In this document: one piece after another, positions 40,458-47,024 of the stretch
Layout of the letters: each line of letters begins with the position of its first letter
Numbering within the stretch: position 1 is the first letter of the stretch
DNA from: Oligoflexus sp.
GTDB taxonomy: Bacteria; Bdellovibrionota_B; Oligoflexia; Oligoflexales; Oligoflexaceae
Length of the DNA stretch: 47,024 nucleotides
Direction of reading: 5' to 3'
Assembly: GCA_014378195.1 (NCBI GenBank)
Contig: JACMOC010000077.1
Location: 1-47,024, forward strand
Notes under the pieces: model-generated
What the model was told of the DNA's origin: nothing
The model's input: the letters and a program-made list of their open reading frames with translations, nothing else
Database searches by the model: none
Translations under genes and position numbers: made by a program

Positions 40458-42182
40458 TCAAGGAAGAGTTTCGTTCCATTCGGACAAAAAGCGCTCAGCT
40501 CCCTGTTTTACAGCGTCCATGCGATCCCCTTGCACCCTTTCAATGATATCGACTAAAAAGTGGGCGCCAACGATACGAGGAACAAAAACATAATCAGCCC
40601 CTTTGGCGTACATCTCGCGGGCCGTGTCGAGAGTCTCCGCAGTCACGATAATACGGGCTTTAGGGGCCAGTTTTCTCAAGGTATAGAGCAATTTGAGATT
40701 AGTGGTTCCCTTGAGCATGGAATCCGGGATCGTGGAAATGATCACGGCGGCTTCGTCAAAAGTGTGGTTGCGCAGGGTTTCTGGGTGACCAATATCACCA
40801 TAAATACAGGGCACTCCACGAGCTTTCAACTTTGCGAGCGTTTCCGGATTATAGTCGATAATAAGAAGCTGCTCGGTCATCGATTGCGAATGGCGCCGGA
40901 CAAATTCTTCGAGAAATGAGCTTGCCTCCCGATAGAATCCAAAAAGTACGATCGATTTGGATGTTGTGTGAGTTTTGGATTCCATCGACTTTACGTGATC
41001 GCGGATACCAAGTTTTTCCAAGACGGGTTTCAAAAACCTATAAATTGAATAGCCCGACGGTATCATGAAAGATGAAAGCAACAGCGTCACGACCAGCGCG
41101 ATCGTGCAGGCTGAAAGGAGATCCTGCGGGACATGGTGATAACTCACCCCGAGTGCGACGACCACGAGCGAGAACTCCGACATCTGAGCGAGATTGATCG
41201 CCGGAATGAGACTGCCACGATATCCGTAGTGCATGAAATGTAAGGTGGGAAAAACGGTCAGGAATCGACTGACAACCACAAAAAGTGTTATGACACCCGC
41301 CAGACCCAGCGTCGCCCAACTGGGCATCGGAATCTGCATGCCGAGCGCCACGAAAAACAAGGTGATAAAAAAATCGCGGAGGCTTGTGATTTTGGAGGCG
41401 ATATCGAGATGGTAAGGGAAAGACGCGATACTTATACCGGCAACAAGCGCACCCATTTCCAGCGAGAGTGAAAGGTAATTGGCCAAACCACAGATGCCGA
41501 AGCACCAGCCCATCGCCGTGACAAGGACCAGTTCGGGTTGCTTTGCGATCACGTGAAAAATCCTCGGCAAAACGTATTTGGCAAGCAACCAGGCCGCCGC
41601 AATCAATACGGTCGCCTTCATCAGAGAATACGATACCGAACTGACTTCCAGCTTGTTCAGGTTGGGCTGTATCGCGAGAAATACGATGGCCCAGATATCC
41701 TGAAACACCAAAATTCCCAGTGTGATGCGCGAGGTCAGCTGGTCAAGTTCCATGCGGTCCGACAGCATTTTGACGACGACTAAGGTCGACGACAACGAAG
41801 TCGCCACAGCGAGGTAGGTCAGGGAATAATCATCTACGTGATTGGAAAATCCAAGGCACGAAAAAAATATCGTCGCGAGGGCCGCGCAGCCGATGAACTG
41901 CACGATGCCGTTGACGATCACGGCACGGCCGGCACGCAGGAGCTTTCGGATATCGATTTCGAGGCCGAGGATGTACATCAAAAGCACGAGCCCGATTTCC
42001 GAGAGTGTCTGGATGCTTTCAGGACTACGAATGATTCCGAATCCTAGCGATGGGCCGAGTAATATCCCGGCAATCAAAAAAGCCAACACCAAAGGTAAAC
42101 GAAAAATATACGCTGGAATGCCGAGCACGGTCGCACCGATGATGGCGAAAGCAACGTCTTGAAGTAGGGTATGACCTTCCAC
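40458..42182 (-). CDS. CPA2-family cation:proton antiporter with RCK domain
   Basis: 574 residues. Twelve to thirteen hydrophobic segments in residues 1-385 form the Na+/H+-exchanger domain: LPLVLAFLIAGILLGPSLG, ILVFQDIWAIVFLA with its charged-residue pair, and LRDFFITLFFVALGMQIP. Residues about 400-540 are an RCK/TrkA-N domain (IVLFGFYREASSFLEEFV, then LKARGVPCIYGDIGHPETL), as in KefB/KefC and YbaL. It probably exports K+ or Na+ against protons with nucleotide or redox control. It ends 84 bases before yhbY and is transcribed with it. No ancillary KefF/KefG protein is visible. Confidence 0.9.
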   Translation of the reverse strand: MEGHTLLQDVAFAIIGATVLGIPAYIFRLPLVLAFLIAGILLGPSLGFGIIRSPESIQTLSEIGLVLLMYILGLEIDIRKLLRAGRAVIVNGIVQFIGCAALATIFFSCLGFSNHVDDYSLTYLAVATSLSSTLVVVKMLSDRMELDQLTSRITLGILVFQDIWAIVFLAIQPNLNKLEVSSVSYSLMKATVLIAAAWLLAKYVLPRIFHVIAKQPELVLVTAMGWCFGICGLANYLSLSLEMGALVAGISIASFPYHLDIASKITSLRDFFITLFFVALGMQIPMPSWATLGLAGVITLFVVVSRFLTVFPTLHFMHYGYRGSLIPAINLAQMSEFSLVVVALGVSYHHVPQDLLSACTIALVVTLLLSSFMIPSGYSIYRFLKPVLEKLGIRDHVKSMESKTHTTSKSIVLFGFYREASSFLEEFVRRHSQSMTEQLLIIDYNPETLAKLKARGVPCIYGDIGHPETLRNHTFDEAAVIISTIPDSMLKGTTNLKLLYTLRKLAPKARIIVTAETLDTAREMYAKGADYVFVPRIVGAHFLVDIIERVQGDRMDAVKQGAERFLSEWNETLP

Positions 42183-42503
42183 GGTGCCTCGAAAATCAGG
42201 GGTAACTATTTATCGGGAGCGTCTAGGTATCGGCAGATTCAGCCCAATCCTGAAGCCCGTTCGCGATGACAAAGAACTGACTCGGCCGTTTGTCTCAGGG
42301 CAAAAAACTCTAGGAATATCTTATTTATCATGGGTTTGCGTTCGATCTTAGTATGCCGGAAGGCAGACGTCTTAGAGTTGCAAATCTTCCGCAAAAGCTT
42401 ATGATGAGGGCCGTTATTCGACCTTCATAGGTGTGATCGCGACTGCAATGTCGACAAGCATGGTGTCAAGCTTGCCGAGATCAGCGCGCAGAGGAGTATG
42501 GCC
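42183..42503 (+). other. Divergent intergenic region between the antiporter and hisS
   Basis: About 320 bases without a convincing gene; only short frames occur. It must hold both promoters. Neither clear boxes nor a known leader RNA could be read. The last bases contain GAGGAG (42491-42496), the hisS ribosome-binding site. Confidence 0.4.
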
Positions 42504-43832
42504 TTGAGCAAGCAGGACAGAATTCAGCCCCGTAAATTGAAGGGGTTTCGCGATCTTTTGCCGCAGCAGGCGCGCTTAAAGAAAAATATTACCGATGTAA
42601 TATGGAAAAACGCCGCACTTGCTGGTTTTGAAGGCATAGAAACACCAGCTCTCGAATATGCAGAGACACTGCTGGGGACTGGTGAGGAAACGGATAAAGA
42701 AGTGTATCGCTTCGAAGATCATGGCGAGCGCAGCGTCGCCTTGCGATTTGATCTTACCGTTCCTTTTGCCCGTTATGTGGTCGAGAATTATTCCGAGCTC
42801 GTTTTCCCATTTAAAAAAGTGCAAATTGGCAATTCCTGGCGCGGCGAGAAACCTCAAAAAGGCCGCTATCGCGAATTTTGTCAGGCCGATCTTGATATCA
42901 TTGGTGTGGATTCTTTGAACGCTGATGTGGAAGTGATCAGCTGCATCATACAGAACTTAAACGAACTTATTCCGCAGCCGTTTACGATGAGCCTTGGCCA
43001 TCGCATCATACTCTCAGCCGTGATTCGCGCGAGCCTTCCGTCACTGCCAGCCGATCACGAATTCAAAGTGCTTATTGCGCTCGATAAACTGGCAAAAATC
43101 GGAAAACCTTTGGTTCGCGATCTCCTTTTGGCGATGCCTGGTGTCGAAGATAGCCAGCCCGATGAGCTCCTTGCCCGGCTCGAGCTGAAAAATAGCGAGG
43201 GGGATACCGACCTCGACGCTCTCAAAGTCTTGTTATCTTCGCAACCCGATGCGATAGCGGAAATTGAGCGCCTGCAGACAACCGCCGCACTCATCCGAGC
43301 CGTTACGAGCGCGGGGCACGGGGCCTTGCGAGTCGACCTCAGCATAGCGCGGGGCCTTGGTTACTATACGGGGATCGTTTTTGAGACGACGATTGATGGA
43401 CTGGATGGTTTTGGCTCCATATCTTCTGGCGGACGTTACAATGGTCTCGTTTCACGTTTTTCAAACACCGAACTGCCGGGCATCGGTGGCTCTATCGGGG
43501 TCGATCGCCTGCTTGCAGCCATTGAGCAGTTGAATGTAGTTAAAGCACCTGAGCGAAAAGGCGTCTTTATAGCCCTGGCTGGTGGGGAGGGGAGGCTTTA
43601 CGGATTTGAATGGCTTCAAGAGCTCCGTAGCCACGGCATTCTATCTGATATTGCCCTGAAAGAAGGAAAACTCGGCAATCAGTTCAAATTTGCTGATAAA
43701 CGAAGCTATGCCTGGGTGCTGACAATAGGCAGCGACGAGCTGAGTACTCAGACGGTCAGCCTCAAAAATCTGGGTACCGGGGACGAACATAGAGGAATCG
43801 CTCGGGCGAAGGCATTGGATCTTCTGAAATAG
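42504..43832 (+). CDS. hisS: Histidyl-tRNA synthetase
   Basis: About 442 residues. It charges tRNA-His. Class II motifs: RKLKGFRDLLPQQARLKK, LRFDLTVPFARYV (motif 2 region with WRGEKPQKGRYREFCQADLD), the histidine-specific RGLGYYTGIVFETT and motif 3 GGSIGVDRLLAAIE. The C-terminal anticodon domain is present. Start: an ATG at 42498 is only one base after GAGGAG, whereas the TTG at 42504 is seven bases after it, so TTG is the better start. Normal length. lspA follows after 89 bases in the same direction. Confidence 0.95.
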   Translation: MSKQDRIQPRKLKGFRDLLPQQARLKKNITDVIWKNAALAGFEGIETPALEYAETLLGTGEETDKEVYRFEDHGERSVALRFDLTVPFARYVVENYSELVFPFKKVQIGNSWRGEKPQKGRYREFCQADLDIIGVDSLNADVEVISCIIQNLNELIPQPFTMSLGHRIILSAVIRASLPSLPADHEFKVLIALDKLAKIGKPLVRDLLLAMPGVEDSQPDELLARLELKNSEGDTDLDALKVLLSSQPDAIAEIERLQTTAALIRAVTSAGHGALRVDLSIARGLGYYTGIVFETTIDGLDGFGSISSGGRYNGLVSRFSNTELPGIGGSIGVDRLLAAIEQLNVVKAPERKGVFIALAGGEGRLYGFEWLQELRSHGILSDIALKEGKLGNQFKFADKRSYAWVLTIGSDELSTQTVSLKNLGTGDEHRGIARAKALDLLK

Positions 43833-43921
43833 TAATCGCGGGATCATAGATCTTTGCGAGCCGGCATGAATACGTTAAGCTAATAGAACCTTTTTAAGTC
43901 TCGATTCAAACGAGGAAGTCT

Positions 43922-44584
43922 ATGAAAGTGCAGTTTCCCTTTTTACGCACCGCCCGAGGCAAACAAATTGCCCTTTCACTTTTTCTGATCTTTGTATCGA
44001 CTCTGGTGATCGATCAGGTGACGAAGCGTCATGCGCACCGGACACTGCTAACGGAAGAGAGCCCGACCAACCTCGATCAGTACCGCTCGACTTTCCACGA
44101 GGTCGGCACGATTGGGTCCGAAAGTCTTGATCCGGAGCATCCCACGTCCTTCGCTCGCCTCAAATTTCATTACCAACGCAATCGCGGAGCCGCTTTCAGC
44201 ATGCTGGCGACTCTGGATGACTCTTACCGCATCCCGTTTTTTTATGGCGTTACTATACTTTCGGTGACTTATATCCTGTTCTATCTACGCACTTTGCCGA
44301 TCAATTATCATCTCACGCGTTTCGGTCTGGTCATGATCATGGCCGGTGCGATCGGCAATTTCATAGACCGAATCATTCAAGGCTATGTCATCGACTTTGT
44401 TGACGTGAGCTGGAATATTTTGGGATTCCGGCATGATTTTGCTGTGTTTAACGTCGCGGATATTGCGATCAATATCGGTATCATTGCTTTCATCCTGGAG
44501 ATGATACTCAAACGCAAACCGGTGTATGCTGCCTTCCAAAAATCGTCGGATTCCCCAGTCGTTCGCACGCCTGAAAAAGCCTGA
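43922..44584 (+). CDS. lspA: Lipoprotein signal peptidase LspA
   Basis: 220 residues. LspA cleaves the signal peptide of diacylated prolipoproteins in the inner membrane. Four hydrophobic helices and the active-site asparates are visible: LVIDQVTKRHAH in helix 1, NRGAAFSMLA, then GAIGNFIDRIIQGYVIDFVD and FAVFNVADIAINIG (the two catalytic Asp lie in these blocks). A hydrophilic insertion of about 40 residues (about 40-80) between helix 1 and NRGAAF makes it longer than the usual 160-170; it would face the periplasm. The many lipoproteins nearby need this enzyme. Confidence 0.95.
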   Translation: MKVQFPFLRTARGKQIALSLFLIFVSTLVIDQVTKRHAHRTLLTEESPTNLDQYRSTFHEVGTIGSESLDPEHPTSFARLKFHYQRNRGAAFSMLATLDDSYRIPFFYGVTILSVTYILFYLRTLPINYHLTRFGLVMIMAGAIGNFIDRIIQGYVIDFVDVSWNILGFRHDFAVFNVADIAINIGIIAFILEMILKRKPVYAAFQKSSDSPVVRTPEKA

Positions 44585-44614
44585 TGCTGGGTTGAGCTAA
44601 AATATAACGCCAAT

Positions 44615-44654
44615 AAAAAAAGCCCGAACTCATCGCTGAGTTCGGGCTTTTTTT
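44615..44654. terminator. Bidirectional terminator between lspA and the aminotransferase
   Basis: A perfect 12-bp stem, AGCCCGAACTCA with TGAGTTCGGGCT, loop TCGC, with A tract before and T tract after. It serves lspA on the plus strand and the convergent aminotransferase on the minus strand. Confidence 0.93.
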
Positions 44655-44656
44655 AG

Positions 44657-45844
44657 TTATTCATGGTGGTAAGAATTCAGACCGTTTTTCAAGTTTGCAC
44701 GGAATTTCGCGCCGGCAGCCTCGATAGTGGCGATGTCTTTGCAGAAGCCAAAGCGGACGTAACGACTTGTTTTGGCCGCGACTTCAGGATCAGCGTAAAA
44801 GGATGAAACAGGAATACACGCAACGCCCACAACTTTGGTCAACCAGACGGCAAACTCCGTGTCTGGGATGTCCAGTAGGTTTTTGTGGTTGGCCACTATA
44901 AAATACGTACCCTCGGGTAAATGGCATTCAAAACCCATTTCAACCAGGAGTTTGAAAAGGGCGGCCCGACGTTCCGAGTATTCTTCCCGGAGGACATGAT
45001 AATAATCATAGCTCAGTTTAAGCGCTGCAATCATTCCGTACTGCAGCGGAGTTGCCGAACAGAAGACGGTATATTGATGCGGGATGCGAATGGCCTTCGT
45101 TAGGAAAGCAGGTGCGAAGGCATACCCGATCTTCCAGCCGGTCATGCTGAAAGTCTTGGAGGTCGAGGAGACCAGGATCGTGCGATCTTTCATGCCGGGA
45201 ACTGTCGCGATCGGCATGTGGCGCGCGGGCGAATAGATGAGTTCTTCGTAGACTTCATCCGTCATCACAAAAAAGTTGTGGTCTTTAGCCAGTTGAGCAA
45301 TCGCCAGAAGTTCCTTGCGGCTGAAGACCTTGCCGGTTGGGTTGTTAGGCGTGTTGAGCAGGAGCAGTTTGGTCTTCGGCGTGATTTGCGCTTTGAGATC
45401 TTCAATGTCGAAGGTCCAGTTCGGGGCCTTTAGTGCGACCGTCTTCATCACCGCGCCTGAGAGCATGGCAGCGGCGGGGTAAGAGTCGTAGAAGGGCTCA
45501 AAGGAGATGATTTCGTCACCAGCCTGGCAGAGCCCGACGATCGTACAAAAGATGGCTTCCGTCGCGCCTGAAAACACGGTCACTTCGTCTTGGGGATTGT
45601 AATCAAGGCTGTAGCTGTCCTTCTGGCGTTCCGCTAAAGCCTTACGCAGTTCAAGAACACCGTAGGCCGGGGCATATTGATTTTTGTCGCCTCGAATAGC
45701 CTGAATAGCTGCATCTTTGATCGCTTGTGGACCGTCAAAGTCAGGGAAGCCCTGCGCGAGGTTCACCGCCTGATGGGTCTGAGCCAGTTGCGACATTTTG
45801 GAAAATATTGAAGTTTCAAACTTTTGCCAGCGCGATGTCTGCAT
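44657..45844 (-). CDS. PLP-dependent aminotransferase (methionine/kynurenine-type)
   Basis: 395 residues of fold-type I aminotransferase. Family marks: NLAQGFPDFDGPQ near the N terminus, YAPAYGVLELRKALA, NTPNNPTGKVFSRKEL, DEVYEELIY, and the Schiff-base lysine in SSTSKTFSMTGWKIGYA. The NLAQGFPDFD and FSMTGWKIG patterns are closest to YbdL (methionine aminotransferase) and kynurenine-oxoglutarate aminotransferase. Substrate cannot be fixed by eye. With metH in the same window, methionine salvage is a plausible but unproven link. It is convergent with lspA across a shared terminator. Confidence 0.88.
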   Translation of the reverse strand: MQTSRWQKFETSIFSKMSQLAQTHQAVNLAQGFPDFDGPQAIKDAAIQAIRGDKNQYAPAYGVLELRKALAERQKDSYSLDYNPQDEVTVFSGATEAIFCTIVGLCQAGDEIISFEPFYDSYPAAAMLSGAVMKTVALKAPNWTFDIEDLKAQITPKTKLLLLNTPNNPTGKVFSRKELLAIAQLAKDHNFFVMTDEVYEELIYSPARHMPIATVPGMKDRTILVSSTSKTFSMTGWKIGYAFAPAFLTKAIRIPHQYTVFCSATPLQYGMIAALKLSYDYYHVLREEYSERRAALFKLLVEMGFECHLPEGTYFIVANHKNLLDIPDTEFAVWLTKVVGVACIPVSSFYADPEVAAKTSRYVRFGFCKDIATIEAAGAKFRANLKNGLNSYHHE

Positions 45845-46011
45845 GGCGTCTTCCTCGTTTTATTAGTCCCGGCTTTGCCCATACAAATATCTTGAATAGA
45901 CCTCTCAAAGCATAGATTATCGCAGCAAAAAAATCGATATAAAGTGCGACTGGCCCCATGTTAAGATCTTGTCTGCTATTGATTAGCCGAGTCAGCACAT
46001 GAGGATCTCCC

Positions 46012-46674
46012 ATGCAGTCCGTAATCGAACTCGTTCAAATTTTCATTCAAGTCATTCTCCATCTGGACCAATATCTGAACGGTTGGGTCACTCAGCTCGG
46101 ACCGGCCATCTACCTGGTCTGTTTCGCCGTAATTTTTGCGGAGACGGGTTTGGTCGTATTTCCTTTTCTGCCCGGTGATTCGTTTCTTTTTGCGCTCGGA
46201 GCTTTGACAGCTATCGATGGGGCCTATTTGGATCTGACGATACTTCTCATCACTCTGAACGCCGCTGCCATTCTCGGAGACGGTACAAACTACGCAATCG
46301 GCCGCTACGCGGGCACCAAACTCGGCAGCGGAGGACGGTTCCTCAATAAAGATCATTTGAATAAAGCTCATGCTTTTTACGAACGTCATGGAGGTCGGGC
46401 CATCGTTATTGCACGTTTTGCCCCAATCCTTCGTACCTTCGCGCCGTTCGTTGCGGGTATTGCCCGGATGAGCTATCGGCATTTTGCGGTTTACAACGTG
46501 ATAGGCGGAATCCTCTGGATCACGAGTTTCCTTCTTGCAGGGCGTTTTTTTGGAAATCTACCTCAGGTCAAAAGCAACTTTCATATTTTGATCCTCGGTA
46601 TCATCGTCGTCTCTTTGTTGCCTGCTTTTGTCGAGTATTTCCGGAGTATGCGTACCAAAAAATCGGCTGAATGA
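46012..46674 (+). CDS. DedA-family membrane protein
   Basis: 220 residues with five to six hydrophobic segments. DedA marks: FAETGLVVFPFLPGDSFLFA (the FxPGD loop), DGTNYAIGRYAGTKLG, HGGRAIVIARFAPILRTFAP and FVAGIARMSYRHFAVYNV with the essential acidic and arginine residues. Members flip phospholipids or undecaprenyl phosphate and help membrane-potential maintenance. GAGGATC precedes the ATG. It diverges from the aminotransferase. No partner gene is visible. Confidence 0.93.
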   Translation: MQSVIELVQIFIQVILHLDQYLNGWVTQLGPAIYLVCFAVIFAETGLVVFPFLPGDSFLFALGALTAIDGAYLDLTILLITLNAAAILGDGTNYAIGRYAGTKLGSGGRFLNKDHLNKAHAFYERHGGRAIVIARFAPILRTFAPFVAGIARMSYRHFAVYNVIGGILWITSFLLAGRFFGNLPQVKSNFHILILGIIVVSLLPAFVEYFRSMRTKKSAE

Positions 46675-46857
46675 GAGTGTGATCAAGGCCTTGTTTTGCT
46701 AGCAAGCTACAGTCAGGAAGGTTGCTCTTTACAATCCTACCAATAAGTAGCAGAAAATTTGCGCGATTCCCCTCCTTTAGGCTGTCTATCGATAAAGCCC
46801 TCCCTCTAAATGGATTCTGGTGTTGAGCATCAGAGTCTATTTCGGGGGGAGGTATTC

Positions 46858-47024
46858 ATGAAGACCAAGTTTGTACCCATAATTCTATGGAGACCGCTCA
46901 GCACGAAAATATAACGATGTTGGTGCTGCCCGGTGGACCTGGTGTTCAGGCGCTGAAGGACGACCCGCGTGTCGGCGCGTTGCTGGAAAAACAGATTGGC
47001 CGCGATAAGTATGTAGCAGCCATC
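46858..47024 (+). pseudogene. DJ-1/PfpI-family gene, damaged and cut by the window end
   Basis: From ATG 46887 the frame gives METAQHENITMLVLPGGPGV, then a typical DJ-1/PfpI strand-helix unit (ALKDDPRVGALLEKQIG) ending VAAI at the window edge. It lacks the first 50 or so residues of the family. Another frame from ATG 46858, behind a strong GGGGGAGG, begins MKTKFVPIILW, like a DJ-1 N terminus, and stops after 17 codons. An internal deletion with a frameshift is the simplest reading. Alternatively ATG 46887 starts a short variant. Confidence 0.5.

Noticed and set aside
42183..42503. A T-box or histidine leader before hisS
   Set aside because: No specifier or antiterminator pattern and no run of histidine codons was seen; only short frames are present.

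Overview
The window looks like the chromosome of a Gram-negative, oligotroph-type deltaproteobacterium-like organism, most plausibly in the Bdellovibrionota/Oligoflexia. This is inferred from gene content: DUF4360, DUF3015 and DUF4105 envelope proteins, many lipoproteins, TatB, LspA, an outer-membrane beta-barrel and AgmX/PglI-type proteins sit beside ordinary housekeeping genes. Base composition is near 50 percent GC. No rRNA or species marker is present, so the placement is an inference.

Region 1-3148 is accessory. It holds the start of a transposase, a cyclic-nucleotide-binding-domain protein, a small exported protein, a decayed IS66 copy (tnpA with an in-frame stop, tnpB intact, tnpC reduced to a stub) and a 58-bp element with inverted ends. 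It lies on the 3' side of a tRNA-Leu gene. That gene (3149-3488, minus strand) is the most striking feature of the window: a tRNA-Leu(CAA) split in its anticodon loop by a self-splicing-type group I intron of about 259 nt, with all four conserved core elements (P, Q, R, S) readable.

Region 3.7-20.6 kb: a PilZ protein, a zinc-finger protein, metH with a hairpin-rich leader, two tandem STAS-like/zinc-ribbon paralogues, a secreted DUF4360 protein behind a good sigma-54 promoter, an AgmX-like/DUF4389 pair, a di-heme cytochrome lipoprotein, tgt and a U32-family RNA-hydroxylation-type protein, then a GDSL hydrolase and an HExxH lipoprotein. Between the last gene and tatB (20.6-21.1 kb) lie two arrays of one 42-bp repeat family in opposite orientations.

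Region 21.2-32.5 kb is almost all minus strand: tatB, transaldolase, a thiamine operon (thiC-thiO-thiS-thiG-thiDE, behind a TPP riboswitch and tightly overlapped), an outer-membrane protein, acs and purT. Region 32.6-39.6 kb is mostly plus strand and envelope-related: DUF924, a LAS/MepA-like lipoprotein peptidase, a stress-type glycine-zipper protein (minus), a second DUF4360 protein coupled to an ExoD-family protein, DUF3015 and DUF4105. Region 39.6-47 kb holds a SUI1/YciH factor, yhbY and a CPA2 antiporter (minus), then hisS and lspA (plus), an aminotransferase (minus), dedA (plus) and a damaged or cut DJ-1/PfpI gene at the edge.

Functional links visible in the sequence: the thiamine genes form one riboswitch-controlled unit using the oxygen-dependent ThiO route for the thiazole; tgt and the U32 gene are adjacent RNA-modification genes; yhbY and SUI1 are a coupled ribosome-related pair. 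Starts were moved from the longest reading frame wherever a Shine-Dalgarno sequence, a signal peptide or a family N terminus argued for it.
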